Below, in pieces: positions 39,624 to 48,866 of a stretch of 64,000 bases of DNA. The translations under genes and the position numbers were made by a program. Under the pieces are notes generated by a model. That model had not been told where the DNA came from and did not search any database. It saw only the letters and a program-made list of their open reading frames with translations. Origin of the DNA: Flavobacterium sp. N1736 (lineage in GTDB: Bacteria > Bacteroidota > Bacteroidia > Flavobacteriales > Flavobacteriaceae); NCBI RefSeq assembly GCF_025947065.1, contig NZ_CP109994.1, positions 744,001 through 808,000 on the forward strand. The letters are read 5' to 3'. Each line of letters opens with the position of its first letter. Position 1 is the stretch's first letter.

Positions 39624-40403
39624 TTATTCTTCTGTAATTCGAATATCTCTTGGAACCGGAATTGTATCAACCTCTTTAAAATAATCAATAAATACATTTC
39701 GAAGCTTATAATTCAAATCAAATTTCTGAACACTTTTAGCGAAAAAATTCATGTTATCGCCGCCGTTAGCCAAATAATCATTTGTAGCAACATAATAAAC
39801 TTTATTAAGGTCAAGAGGTTTTCCCTGAATTAAAATGTTTTTTGGAGTCTTGTCTTTTGCAATTGTAAAAGTCATACCAGACAATGGCTGCGGTTTTTTC
39901 TCTTTAATAATATAAGAAGCTATTTCAAGAATCTGATCTCCTTTTAATCCCATTACAACCATACTGTTTTCAAAAGGCATGATTTCAAAAGCATTTCTGC
40001 TGGTAACATTTCCTTTGGGTAAAATCGCTCTTATTCCGCCATGATTCAATAAACATAAATCGATACTTTTTTTCTCACGCGCCATAAAAACAAGATTTCC
40101 TCTTTCTACGCAAACATCAGCCATTAAATTTCCAATTGTAGTTTGCCATTTTCCCGTACTTTTGTCTAATGTTTCAGGACAATATGCCAAAACACTATCT
40201 AAATCTTTATTAATATGCTCTCTGTAAGGTTTAATGAAGTTCTCAATTTCAGGGGTTTGAGACTGTTTTTCGGTTATAGGAAGCTGTTTTCCCTCGATCT
40301 TAGTTAAATTGTAGTTTTTATTGCTGCAAGAAACTATAAAAAAAAGTGTTAAGAATATAACAAAAAGTTTTAAAACTCCGTTATACTTTTTTAGTTTTAC
40401 CAT
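39624..40403 (-). CDS. 5'-nucleotidase C-terminal-domain lipoprotein
   Basis: 259 residues with a lipoprotein signal (FFIVSCSNKN, Cys near 26). The domain matches the C-terminal half of UshA/YfkN 5'-nucleotidases: KWQTTIGNLMADVCVERGN, LCLLNHGGIRAILPKGNVT, MPFENSMVVMGLKGDQILEI and YYVATNDYLANGGDNMNFF. That half supplies the nucleotide-binding site. The catalytic metallophosphatase domain is encoded just downstream. Both genes have their own export signals and the order is reversed compared with UshA, so this is a two-gene arrangement and not a frameshift. Confidence 0.9.
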   Translation of the reverse strand: MVKLKKYNGVLKLFVIFLTLFFIVSCSNKNYNLTKIEGKQLPITEKQSQTPEIENFIKPYREHINKDLDSVLAYCPETLDKSTGKWQTTIGNLMADVCVERGNLVFMAREKKSIDLCLLNHGGIRAILPKGNVTSRNAFEIMPFENSMVVMGLKGDQILEIASYIIKEKKPQPLSGMTFTIAKDKTPKNILIQGKPLDLNKVYYVATNDYLANGGDNMNFFAKSVQKFDLNYKLRNVFIDYFKEVDTIPVPRDIRITEE

Positions 40404-40449
40404 CTTAAATGCGACTTAAATAATTAATTTTGTAATTTGTAAAAGTACT

Positions 40450-40962
40450 ATGTTTTTAAATTATATAAGGGAATTTTTTGTAAAAAAATCATTAAATAAT
40501 ACCTTGCGTAAGGTAAAAAACGAAGTATTTACAAGTAATATACAAACAATTGGATTACTGGTTGATGAGAGTAAATTTAGACATTCTAATGACTTGGTCA
40601 ATGCGTTAATCGGGCATGGAATTGCACCGCAAAACATAAAAATTGTTACGTATAGAGATAAAATTAAGAAGAAAAAAACATATTCTGAGACTACTTTTGG
40701 TAAAAAAGACATCAACTGGAAAGGCGGAATTAAAGTAGATTTTCTAACTGATTTTGTCGAGACAGAATTTGATCTTTTGATTAGTTATTATGAAATCGAA
40801 AAACCAATTTTGATGATGATAACAGGCAGATCAAAAGCAAGGTTTAAAGTTGGGTTTGCATCAGTCGACGATAAATTAAATCGATGGATGATAAATACCG
40901 ATTTAGAGAATTATAAACTTTTCATATCTGAATTGTTTAAGTATTTAAAAAGTATAAAATAA
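40450..40962 (+). CDS. Conserved hypothetical protein (DUF6913-like) upstream of dapA
   Basis: A 170-residue soluble basic protein without signal or membrane segments. Segments such as IQTIGLLVDESKFRHSNDLV, DINWKGGIKVDFLTDFVETE and FDLLISYYEIEKPILMMITG suggest an alpha/beta fold with alternating strands. I recall this as DUF6913, a Bacteroidota family of unknown function; the number needs checking. It is 15 bp upstream of dapA, so the two are probably one transcript. A TAATTTTG -7-like box lies at 40425-40432, 17 bp before the ATG. Confidence 0.75.
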   Translation: MFLNYIREFFVKKSLNNTLRKVKNEVFTSNIQTIGLLVDESKFRHSNDLVNALIGHGIAPQNIKIVTYRDKIKKKKTYSETTFGKKDINWKGGIKVDFLTDFVETEFDLLISYYEIEKPILMMITGRSKARFKVGFASVDDKLNRWMINTDLENYKLFISELFKYLKSIK

Positions 40963-40977
40963 AATAATAAGTAGAAT

Positions 40978-41871
40978 ATGCAATCATTAATAGGAACAGG
41001 CGTTGCACTTGTAACACCATTTAAAAAAGATTTCTCAATTGACTTTGAAGCATTACAGCGAATAGTTAATTTTTCGATTGATGGAGGAGTGGATTATCTT
41101 GTGGTTATGGGTACAACAGCAGAAAATGCGACCCTGACACAAGTTGAAAAAGAACAGGTTATTAATGCTGTAATTGATATTAATAAAGGAAGATTGCCAT
41201 TAGTATTAGGAGTTGGCGGTAACAATACAATGCAGATTGTAGAAGAATTAAAAACAAGGGATTTTTCTGCTTTTGATGCTATTCTTTCAGTTTCACCTTA
41301 TTATAATAAACCAACACAAGAAGGAATTTATCAGCATTTTAAAGCAATAGCCGAAGCGTCTCCAATTCCCGTAATTTTATACAATGTACCGGGAAGAACA
41401 GCTAGTAACATGTTGCCGGCAACAGTAATACGTCTTGCAAAAGATTTTAGTAATGTTGTAGCAATAAAAGAAGCAGCAGGAGATATGGCGCAGGCGATGC
41501 AATTGATAAAAAATGCACCAAAAGATTTTCTTGTAATTTCAGGAGATGATATGATCGCTTTACCAATTGTTTTGGCCGGCGGAGCAGGAGTAATTTCAGT
41601 AATCGGGCAAGGTTTTCCTAAAGAATTTTCAGAAATGATTCGTTTAGGACTGAATAAAAAAGTTAGTGAAGCGTTTAAAACACAATACTTTTTATCAGAT
41701 TGTATCGATATGATTTTTGAGCAGGGAAATCCTGCGGGAATCAAACAAATCTTTCAAGCCCTTGGTATTGCTGAGAACACAGTTCGTTTGCCATTGGTTT
41801 CTGTAGACGATTCATTAGCAAAAAGATTAAATGAATTTGTTCAGCACAGTATCAAAGTAGAGCAGGATTAA
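40978..41871 (+). CDS. dapA: 4-hydroxy-tetrahydrodipicolinate synthase
   Basis: DapA condenses pyruvate with aspartate semialdehyde in the lysine/diaminopimelate pathway. The 297-residue TIM barrel shows [10 protein letters not shown] at the start, the substrate-binding [28 protein letters not shown], the proton-relay Tyr in [13 protein letters not shown], and the Schiff-base Lys in [30 protein letters not shown] is also typical. The DUF6913-like gene is 15 bp upstream. A bamD promoter lies downstream, so dapA seems to end this unit. Confidence 0.97.
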   Translation: MQSLIGTGVALVTPFKKDFSIDFEALQRIVNFSIDGGVDYLVVMGTTAENATLTQVEKEQVINAVIDINKGRLPLVLGVGGNNTMQIVEELKTRDFSAFDAILSVSPYYNKPTQEGIYQHFKAIAEASPIPVILYNVPGRTASNMLPATVIRLAKDFSNVVAIKEAAGDMAQAMQLIKNAPKDFLVISGDDMIALPIVLAGGAGVISVIGQGFPKEFSEMIRLGLNKKVSEAFKTQYFLSDCIDMIFEQGNPAGIKQIFQALGIAENTVRLPLVSVDDSLAKRLNEFVQHSIKVEQD

Positions 41872-41898
41872 CGGTATTTTAATATACCAAAAAATATT

Positions 41899-41928
41899 TT
41901 GTAGTAGCTAAATTAATAACTAAATTTG
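41899..41928 (+). promoter_or_regulatory. Bacteroidota-type promoter of the bamD-rpoZ-coaBC cluster
   Basis: TTG at 41899-41901 and an exact TAnnTTTG box (TAAATTTG) at 41921-41928 are 19 bp apart, the same geometry as the rpsF promoter. The bamD ATG lies 65 bp after the -7 box. Confidence 0.72.
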
Positions 41929-41993
41929 CCACCGGAACTTCGGTGTGATTTTGCTTTGGCACAATTGTCTAAGAAATCATAATAAATAAGAAA

Positions 41994-42788
41994 ATGAAAA
42001 AAATAGTATCTCTATTAATTGTTGTTGTCCTTTTTTGTTCTTGTAGTGATTACCAAAAAGCATTAAAAAATGATGATGTTGCAGCAAAATTTGAAATAGC
42101 AACAAAAATGTACGAGGCAGGAAAATATAACAAGGCGATTCGTCTTTTTGAGCAGTTAGCGTCTACATATAGAGGTAAACCTCAGGCAGAGAAATTATTT
42201 TACATGTTTTCTCAGTCTTATTATAAAACAAAACAATATTATTTAGCCGGTTATCAGTTTGAAAGTTTTGTTTCAGGATATCCACGAAGCGAAAAAGTTC
42301 AGGAAGCAGCATTTTTAGGAGCCTTTAGTTATTCAAAATTATCTCCGTCTTACAGCTTGGATCAAACAGATACAGTGAAAGCTTTAGAAAAATTACAAGC
42401 TTTTATAGATAATTATCCAAATTCAGAATACCTTCCTCAGGCAAATGCAGCTGTACAAATTTTGAACGGCAAGCTTGAGAAAAAAGCATATGAAAATGCA
42501 AAAGGATACAACACGATTTCAGATTATAAATCAGCATTAATTGCTTTTGATAATTTTATAGCTGATTTTCCGGGAACACCTTTTAAAGAAGATGCATTGT
42601 TCTATAAATACGATTCAGCATACCAATTAGCAATAAATAGTGTTCCTTCAAAAATGCAGGACCGTTTAAACGTTGCAAAAGCAGCTTACAATAACTTAAT
42701 AAAGTTTAACAGCGCTACAAAATACAAAAAACAGGCAGACGAAATGAACGCCAGAGTTGAAACAGATTTACAAAAATTTACTAAATAA
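41994..42788 (+). CDS. bamD: Outer-membrane assembly lipoprotein BamD
   Basis: 264 residues: a lipoprotein signal (VLFCSCSDYQK, Cys near 17-19), then five TPR-like helical repeats. Recognisable parts are FEIATKMYEAGKYNKAIRLF, PQAEKLFYMFSQSYYKTKQY, FESFVSGYPRSEKVQEAAFL and FIDNYPNSEYLPQANA. BamD is the essential helical partner of BamA in inserting beta barrels into the outer membrane. It heads the cluster with rpoZ (8 bp downstream) and coaBC, an order I know from other Flavobacteriia. Confidence 0.94.
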   Translation: MKKIVSLLIVVVLFCSCSDYQKALKNDDVAAKFEIATKMYEAGKYNKAIRLFEQLASTYRGKPQAEKLFYMFSQSYYKTKQYYLAGYQFESFVSGYPRSEKVQEAAFLGAFSYSKLSPSYSLDQTDTVKALEKLQAFIDNYPNSEYLPQANAAVQILNGKLEKKAYENAKGYNTISDYKSALIAFDNFIADFPGTPFKEDALFYKYDSAYQLAINSVPSKMQDRLNVAKAAYNNLIKFNSATKYKKQADEMNARVETDLQKFTK

Positions 42789-42796
42789 ATAAAGTC

Positions 42797-43114
42797 ATGG
42801 ATTTAAAAAAGACGAATGCTCCTGTAAATACAATAACTTACAACAAAACAGTTATTGAAGAGCCAACAGGAAATGTGTATGAGGCAATTACCATTATGGC
42901 TAAAAGAGCAAACCAAATTAATTCTGAAATCAAAAAAGAATTAACTGAGAAATTAGAAGAATTTGCTACTTATAATGACAGTCTTGAAGAAGTTTTTGAA
43001 AATAAAGAACAAATTGAGGTTTCTAAATTTTACGAAAAATTACCAAAACCACACGCTTTAGCTGTTCAGGAATGGCTAGACGGTAAAACTTACCATAGAA
43101 GTTCAAACAAATAA
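42797..43114 (+). CDS. rpoZ: RNA polymerase omega subunit (Bacteroidota type)
   Basis: 105 residues. The helical core NVYEAITIMAKRANQINSEI corresponds to the omega motif that wraps the beta' C-terminus, followed by an acidic Bacteroidota-specific region and a PHALAVQEWLDGKTYHR tail. Overall similarity to E. coli omega is low, but position between bamD and coaBC supports the call. Omega helps RNA polymerase assembly. Confidence 0.88.
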   Translation: MDLKKTNAPVNTITYNKTVIEEPTGNVYEAITIMAKRANQINSEIKKELTEKLEEFATYNDSLEEVFENKEQIEVSKFYEKLPKPHALAVQEWLDGKTYHRSSNK

Positions 43115-43123
43115 TATAGTATA

Positions 43124-44332
43124 ATGTCAGTTTTAAACGGAAAAAAAATTTTACTGGGAGTTTCTGGTGGAATTGCAGCGTATAAAACAGCCACATTAGT
43201 ACGACTTTTTATAAAAGCAGGTGCACATGTCCAAGTGATAATGACACCTGCTTCTAAGGATTTTGTAACCCCACTTACCTTATCAACGTTATCAAAAAAT
43301 CCTGTACATTCCAGTTTCTTTAATCAGGATGATGAAGATGCAGTTTGGAACAATCACGTCGAATTGGCACTTTGGGCTGATTTGATGATAATTGCTCCTG
43401 CAACGGCAAATACATTATCTAAAATGACAACCGGAAACTGCGATAATCTTTTAATTGCTACTTATTTATCGGCTAAATGTCCTGTTTATTTTGCTCCGGC
43501 AATGGATTTGGATATGTATAAACATCCTTCGACACTATCTAGTTTTAAGGCTTTAAAACAATTTGGGAATGTAATGATTCCTGCAGAAAATGGCGAATTA
43601 GCCAGTGGTTTGTCAGGCGAAGGCCGAATGGCAGAACCTGAAAATATCATCGCATTTCTTGAAGCCGATTTAGAAAGCAAATTGCCATTAAAAGGAAAAA
43701 AAATACTAATTACAGCCGGACCAACATACGAAGCAATAGATCCTGTACGTTTTATAGGAAATCATTCTTCAGGAAAAATGGGTTTTGATATTGCAAATGC
43801 CGCAGCAAATTTAGGCGCAGATGTGATTTTGGTATCGGGACCAACACATTATAAAGTTAAAAATACTTCGATTAAATTGGTAAATGTGATTTCTGCACAA
43901 GAAATGTACGACGCCTGTCATGAATATTTTAATGATGTAGATGTTGCCATTGCCGCCGCAGCCGTTGCAGACTATAAACCGAAGACAGTCGCTTCTCAAA
44001 AAATTAAGAAAGATGCTGATGAATTTTCGATAGAACTCGAAAAAACAAAAGATATTTTGAAATCTTTGGGAGCAATTAAAAAAAATCAGTTTTTAATTGG
44101 CTTTGCTTTAGAAACCGAAAATGAAATTGAAAATGCTAAGCTGAAAATTCAGAAAAAAAACTTAGATTTGATAGTTCTTAATTCGTTGCAGGATGAAGGG
44201 GCAGGTTTTAAAAAAGAAACCAATAAAGTAACCTTTATTGATAAAAATTTTAAAATTGAACCAATGGAATTAAAAACAAAAGAATCAGTTGCTGAAGATA
44301 TTTTAGGTAAAGTAATTTTACATTTTTCTTAA
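43124..44332 (+). CDS. coaBC: Bifunctional phosphopantothenoylcysteine decarboxylase / phosphopantothenate-cysteine ligase
   Basis: 402 residues covering both enzymes of coenzyme A synthesis. The N-terminal flavin decarboxylase (CoaC, about 1-185) has LLGVSGGIAAYKTATLVRLF, the substrate-binding HVELALWADLMIIAPATANT and APAMDLDMYKHP. The C-terminal ligase (CoaB, about 190-402) has ILITAGPTYEAIDPVRFIGN, SSGKMGFDIANAAANLGADV, AAAVADYKPK and the Lys-rich KIKKD. The gene lies 9 bp after rpoZ. With coaE at 49867 this window carries two steps of the CoA pathway in separate units. Confidence 0.97.
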   Translation: MSVLNGKKILLGVSGGIAAYKTATLVRLFIKAGAHVQVIMTPASKDFVTPLTLSTLSKNPVHSSFFNQDDEDAVWNNHVELALWADLMIIAPATANTLSKMTTGNCDNLLIATYLSAKCPVYFAPAMDLDMYKHPSTLSSFKALKQFGNVMIPAENGELASGLSGEGRMAEPENIIAFLEADLESKLPLKGKKILITAGPTYEAIDPVRFIGNHSSGKMGFDIANAAANLGADVILVSGPTHYKVKNTSIKLVNVISAQEMYDACHEYFNDVDVAIAAAAVADYKPKTVASQKIKKDADEFSIELEKTKDILKSLGAIKKNQFLIGFALETENEIENAKLKIQKKNLDLIVLNSLQDEGAGFKKETNKVTFIDKNFKIEPMELKTKESVAEDILGKVILHFS

Positions 44333-44374
44333 AGCAAACAGATCTAAAAACCGAATAAAAATAGCTGAATCGTA

Positions 44375-44401
44375 TTGCGATAAAAGCAAATATTACCTTT
44401 G
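44375..44401 (+). promoter_or_regulatory. Promoter abutting the DUF4835-like gene start (leaderless candidate)
   Basis: TTG at 44375-44377 and an exact TACCTTTG box at 44394-44401, spaced by 16 bp, one base short of the usual range. The next ATG is at 44403, only one base after the box, so transcription would start at or within the start codon. Confidence 0.5.
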
Positions 44402-44402
44402 T

Positions 44403-45290
44403 ATGAACAATAAAATAGTTACTCTTTTAGTATTTCTAATTTTTGGCTTTGCTCAGGCACAACAGCTAAATTGTACTGTAACTATAAATACAGAAAGACT
44501 CCCGAACCCTAATCAGCAGGTTTTTAAGACACTACAAACTTCTTTATCTGAGTTTGTAAACAAAACAGACTGGACGGGAACGCTTTTAAAACAAAACGAA
44601 CGAATTAATTGTTCGATGTATATTACGCTTTCATCAAATAGTTCCGATCAGTTTACAGGTACTATTCAGGTGCAATCTTCCAGATTAATTTATAATTCCA
44701 CCTATTCATCGCCGGTTTTAAATTATAATGACAAAGATTTCAACTTTACTTATACAGAGTATGAGCCTTTATTATTTAATCCAACCACTTTTGAATCAAA
44801 TTTAGTCTCTGTAGTTTCTTTTTACAGCTATTTAATTTTAGGATTAGATGCCGATACTTTTCAAATGGGTGCCGGAAGTCCGTATTTTGAAACAGCACAG
44901 AATATTGCAAATGTTGCTCAACAAGGCGGTTATAAGGGATGGAGTCAGGCTGATGGAATTCAGAATCGTTATTTCTTAATAAATGATTTGGTTTCGCCAA
45001 CATACAGCGATTTGCGTCAAACCAGTTTTTTATACCACACAGGTTTAGATAATATGACACAGGATTTAAAAGTATCTAAAGAAAAAGTAAAATCTTCGAT
45101 CGTATTAATAGGAAAATTAAACTCAGTTAAACCAAACGCATTTTTAACGCGGGTATTTTTTGATGCAAAATCAGATGAAATTGTTTCTATTTTTTCTGGC
45201 GGACCAAGTATTCCGGTTACAGATTTAACGGAAGTCTTGAATAAAGTATCGCCGTTGAATTCTACCAAATGGTCACAAATTAAATTTTAA
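44403..45290 (+). CDS. DUF4835-family exported protein (PorD-like)
   Basis: 295 residues with a signal peptide ending at FAQAQ. The mature part begins LNCTVTINTERLPNPNQQVF, followed by the family hallmarks LQTSLSEFVNKTDWT, GTIQVQSSRLIYNSTYSSPV, YYSYLILG-like FYSYLILGLDADTFQ and GGYKGWSQADGIQNRYFLIN. The family is restricted to Bacteroidota and conserved between coaBC and recN; I recall some annotations naming it PorD and linking it to type IX secretion, which I cannot verify here. The protein is probably periplasmic or at the outer membrane. Confidence 0.85.
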   Translation: MNNKIVTLLVFLIFGFAQAQQLNCTVTINTERLPNPNQQVFKTLQTSLSEFVNKTDWTGTLLKQNERINCSMYITLSSNSSDQFTGTIQVQSSRLIYNSTYSSPVLNYNDKDFNFTYTEYEPLLFNPTTFESNLVSVVSFYSYLILGLDADTFQMGAGSPYFETAQNIANVAQQGGYKGWSQADGIQNRYFLINDLVSPTYSDLRQTSFLYHTGLDNMTQDLKVSKEKVKSSIVLIGKLNSVKPNAFLTRVFFDAKSDEIVSIFSGGPSIPVTDLTEVLNKVSPLNSTKWSQIKF

Positions 45291-45346
45291 TTGATTATTT
45301 CAATTTAAAACTTTCTTCATTAATTTTATTTTCACATATTTATCCT

Positions 45347-46999
45347 ATGATAACTTCGCTGTCGATTAAAAACTATGCTCTGATTGAAAAATTGTCCATT
45401 GATTTTTCAAAAGGTTTTTCTATAATTACAGGTGAAACAGGAGCTGGTAAATCTATTATATTAGGAGCTTTAGGATTGGTTTTAGGAAAAAGAGCCGATC
45501 TGACTTCATTAAAAAATAAAGAGGAAAAATGTGTAATTGAAGCACAATTTGAAATCTCGAAATATAATTTAAAAGATTTTTTTGAAGCAAACGATATTGA
45601 TTATGAAGACGAAACTATAATCAGACGTGAAATTTTACCTTCCGGAAAATCACGTGCCTTTATAAATGACAGTCCGGTAAATCTTCAGGAACTACAAGAT
45701 CTAAGCTTGTTTTTGATAGATATACATTCGCAGCAGCAAACTCAGGAATTATCAGATGAAGGTGTTCAATTTAAAATAATTGACGCCATTGCTAATAATT
45801 TTGGTACCATTGCAGCCTATCAAAAATTATTAAAGACATACAAATCAGATAAATCAAAACTAAACGCTTTATTAAAAAAACAAAGCGATTCAGGAAAAGA
45901 GCAGGAATACAATACTTTTTTATTGAATGAATTGGTTGCAGCTAAATTAAAATCAGGCGAACAGGAAGAATTAGAATCTGATTTTGAAAAACTGAATAAT
46001 GTAGAAATTATTAAAGAATCGATTGATAAATCCTTAGTGATTGCAAATGAAGAACAATTTGGAGTTTTTCATAATCTAAATGAAATTAAAGCTTCTTTGC
46101 AGAAAATTGCACCGTTTTCTTCTGAATATCAAAATTTATTTGAAAGAATTATAAGCGTAGCCATAGAATTTGATGATGTTTCGAGAGAATTGCAAAACGC
46201 TTCTGAAAAATTATTGAATGATCCTGAAAAACTTGAACTAACAAATCAAAAATTACAGCTAATTTATAATTTGCAGAAAAAACATCAGGTAAATTCTGTA
46301 GATGAATTAATTGAGATTCAGTCAAATTTAGAAAACTCAGTTCTGGAACTTGGCAATATTGAAGAAGAAATTGCGGTTTTATCAAAAGTAATTGAGGAAA
46401 AAACACAGCAATTAGATGCTTTTTCAGCAACAATTCACCAAAACAGATTAAATGCAATTCCGGTATTATCAAATCAGTTAATTTCGATTTTAGAAACTTT
46501 AGGAATGCCAAATGTTCGTTTTAAAATGGAACTTTTGCCATCAGAAACGTATTTTCAAAATGGAAAAGATGAGTTACAGTTTTTATTCTCTGCAAATAAA
46601 GGAACAGATTTTGGCTTGCTGAAAAAAGTTGCTTCAGGTGGAGAAATGTCACGTATTATGCTGGCTGTAAAAGCGATTTTAGCAAAGTACTCAAAATTGC
46701 CAACGCTTATTTTTGATGAAATTGATACAGGAGTTTCCGGAGAAATTGCCATTAGAATGGGCGAAATCATGAAAGAAATGAGCAATACAATGCAAATATT
46801 TGCTATTACGCATTTACCGCAGATTGCAGCAAAAGGCGATTCTCATTTTAAAGTTTTCAAATCTACAGTTGCAGATGATACACAATCAGAATTAAAACTT
46901 TTATTTCCGAATGAACGTATTATAGAAATAGCGCAAATGCTTTCAGGAGCAAATATTTCTGACTCAGCATTAAATCACGCAAAAGAATTATTAAATTAA
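45347..46999 (+). CDS. recN: DNA repair protein RecN
   Basis: 550 residues of the SMC-like ATPase RecN, which acts early in double-strand-break repair. The N-terminus has MITSLSIKNYALIEKLSIDF and Walker A in GETGAGKSIILGALGLVLGK. The middle is coiled coil. The C-terminus has the ABC signature VASGGEMSRIMLAVKA, Walker B in PTLIFDEIDTGVSGEIA and the D/H loop QIFAITHLPQIAAKGD. Full length and intact. It is followed 10 bp later by the TPR-protein gene and then fabV. Confidence 0.97.
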   Translation: MITSLSIKNYALIEKLSIDFSKGFSIITGETGAGKSIILGALGLVLGKRADLTSLKNKEEKCVIEAQFEISKYNLKDFFEANDIDYEDETIIRREILPSGKSRAFINDSPVNLQELQDLSLFLIDIHSQQQTQELSDEGVQFKIIDAIANNFGTIAAYQKLLKTYKSDKSKLNALLKKQSDSGKEQEYNTFLLNELVAAKLKSGEQEELESDFEKLNNVEIIKESIDKSLVIANEEQFGVFHNLNEIKASLQKIAPFSSEYQNLFERIISVAIEFDDVSRELQNASEKLLNDPEKLELTNQKLQLIYNLQKKHQVNSVDELIEIQSNLENSVLELGNIEEEIAVLSKVIEEKTQQLDAFSATIHQNRLNAIPVLSNQLISILETLGMPNVRFKMELLPSETYFQNGKDELQFLFSANKGTDFGLLKKVASGGEMSRIMLAVKAILAKYSKLPTLIFDEIDTGVSGEIAIRMGEIMKEMSNTMQIFAITHLPQIAAKGDSHFKVFKSTVADDTQSELKLLFPNERIIEIAQMLSGANISDSALNHAKELLN

Positions 47000-47009
47000 G
47001 ATAATAGGT

Positions 47010-47531
47010 ATGGAAAGTCTTAGCTTCTATGAAAACCAATTTATTAAAGCAGATTCTTTAATTTCTGAAGGTAATATTGCCGACGGAAAAGAAATGCTTG
47101 AAGAAATACTATCTCAATATCCTGATTTTGGTAAAGCACATAACCATTTAGGATGGATTTATTATAATAAGTTAAGTAACTATGATAAAGGAATTTATCA
47201 TTATAAACTGGCGATGAAATTCGAACCGAAATATCCTGCGCCATATTTAAATTATACATATTTGCTAATTGATATTGGTCGATATACAGAGGCAAAAGAA
47301 CATATTGATTTTACATTTAAAAATCTTGAAAATGTTGATCATTCGTCATTTAATAGTGAATTGGGAAGAATGGCAGAATATGAAAATGAATATATTGCCG
47401 CTTACAACTTCTACAAATTAGCGAAGAAAAATGCTTTAAACCCAAACTTTATAGACAATATGAATGCCAACATGAAAAGGGTTAAGGATAAAATGTCTAT
47501 TTTTGAAAAATTAAAACTGAAATTGAATTAA
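47010..47531 (+). CDS. Small tetratricopeptide-repeat protein
   Basis: 173 residues without signal peptide. At least two TPR units are visible: ISEGNIADGKEMLEEILSQY with PDFGKAHNHLGWIYYN, and LSNYDKGIYHYKLAMKFEPK with YPAPYLNYTYLLIDIGRY; a third, degenerate unit follows. TPRs mediate protein contacts, so the partner cannot be told from sequence. It is placed tightly between recN (10 bp) and fabV (19 bp). Confidence 0.85.
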   Translation: MESLSFYENQFIKADSLISEGNIADGKEMLEEILSQYPDFGKAHNHLGWIYYNKLSNYDKGIYHYKLAMKFEPKYPAPYLNYTYLLIDIGRYTEAKEHIDFTFKNLENVDHSSFNSELGRMAEYENEYIAAYNFYKLAKKNALNPNFIDNMNANMKRVKDKMSIFEKLKLKLN

Positions 47532-47550
47532 TACAATAAATAATTACAAG

Positions 47551-48741
47551 ATGATTATAGAACCTAGAATGCGAGGATTTATTTGTTTGACTGCACACCC
47601 AAAAGGAAGCGAGCAAAATGTAAAAAATCAAATAGAATATATAAAATCAAAAGGTCCAATTGACGGAGCAAAAAAAGTACTGGTTATTGGTGCTTCAACA
47701 GGTTTTGGATTGGCTTCAAGAATTACAAGCGCTTTCGGATCTAATGCAGCGACAATTGGAGTGTTCTTTGAAAAACCACCAGTTGAAGGAAAAACAGCTT
47801 CGCCGGGTTGGTATAATTCAGCAGCTTTTGAAAATGAAGCGCATAAAGCAGGTTTATATGCAAAAAGTATCAATGGAGATGCTTTTTCAAACGAGATAAA
47901 AAGAGAAACGTTAGATTTAATAAAAGCAGATTTAGGACAAGTAGATCTTATCATTTACAGCTTGGCATCGCCGGTTCGTGTAAATCCAGTTACAGGCGTT
48001 ACGCACCGTTCAGTTCTAAAACCAATTGGACAAACATTTACAAACAAAACAGTAGATTTTCATACAGGAAATGTGACTGAAGTTTCTATTGCACCTGCAA
48101 ATGAAGATGATATAGAAAATACCGTTGCCGTAATGGGCGGTGAAGACTGGGCTATGTGGATTGATGCTTTAAAAGCGGAGAATTTATTAGCAGAAGGAGC
48201 TGTAACAGTTGCTTATTCGTATATCGGACCATCATTAACAGAAGCAGTTTACCGTAAAGGTACAATTGGTCGTGCAAAAGACCATTTAGAAGCTACTGCA
48301 TTCTCTATTACAGACAGTTTGGCATCGTTAGGTGGTAAAGCTTATGTCTCTGTAAACAAAGCGTTAGTTACACAAGCAAGTTCTGCAATTCCTGTAATTC
48401 CATTATATATTTCTCTTTTATATAAAATCATGAAAGAAGAAGGAATTCATGAAGGTTGTATCGAGCAAATTCAACGTTTGTTTCAGGACAGATTATATTC
48501 AGGATCAGAAGTTCCGGTTGATGATAAAGGAAGAATTAGAATTGACGACTGGGAAATGCGTGATGATGTTCAGGCAAAAGTGGCTAAACTTTGGTTAGAA
48601 GCAACTACTGAAACTTTACCTCAAATTGGTGATTTAGCAGGATATAGAAACGATTTCTTAAACCTATTCGGATTTGAATTTGCAGGAGTTGATTATAAAG
48701 CGGAAGCAAACGAAGTTGTAGAAATTGACAGTATTAAATAA
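47551..48741 (+). CDS. fabV: FabV-type trans-2-enoyl-ACP/CoA reductase
   Basis: 396 residues. FabV carries out the NADH-dependent last step of the fatty-acid elongation cycle and is a triclosan-tolerant alternative to FabI. Visible features are the N-terminal MIIEPRMRGFICLTAHPKGS, the Rossmann nucleotide site LVIGASTGFGLASRI, SPGWYNSAAFE, and the catalytic Tyr-x8-Lys in VYRKGTIGRAKDHLE, the spacing that defines FabV against the Y-x6-K of FabI. DWEMRDDVQAKVAKLW near the end is also typical. A strong terminator follows at 48765. Confidence 0.97.
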   Translation: MIIEPRMRGFICLTAHPKGSEQNVKNQIEYIKSKGPIDGAKKVLVIGASTGFGLASRITSAFGSNAATIGVFFEKPPVEGKTASPGWYNSAAFENEAHKAGLYAKSINGDAFSNEIKRETLDLIKADLGQVDLIIYSLASPVRVNPVTGVTHRSVLKPIGQTFTNKTVDFHTGNVTEVSIAPANEDDIENTVAVMGGEDWAMWIDALKAENLLAEGAVTVAYSYIGPSLTEAVYRKGTIGRAKDHLEATAFSITDSLASLGGKAYVSVNKALVTQASSAIPVIPLYISLLYKIMKEEGIHEGCIEQIQRLFQDRLYSGSEVPVDDKGRIRIDDWEMRDDVQAKVAKLWLEATTETLPQIGDLAGYRNDFLNLFGFEFAGVDYKAEANEVVEIDSIK

Positions 48742-48764
48742 ATATAAATTAGCCTTATAAATAA

Positions 48765-48794
48765 AAACCATTCGTTACGGCGAATGGTTTTTTT
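48765..48794 (+). terminator. Rho-independent terminator after fabV
   Basis: AAACCATTCG, loop TTACGG, CGAATGGTTT and further T residues: a 10-bp perfect stem 24 bp after the fabV stop. Confidence 0.92.
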
Positions 48795-48806
48795 ATTAAT
48801 ATAACA

Positions 48807-48814
48807 TATCTTTG
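48807..48814 (+). promoter_or_regulatory. -7 promoter box for the glycosyltransferase-coaE unit
   Basis: An exact TAnnTTTG match (TATCTTTG) just after the fabV terminator and 52 bp before the next ATG. No TTG at ideal -33 spacing was seen. Confidence 0.5.
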
Positions 48815-48866
48815 TTAAAATTTTGAAATTTAAAACAATCGATACTTTAAAAACGCATATTCCATT

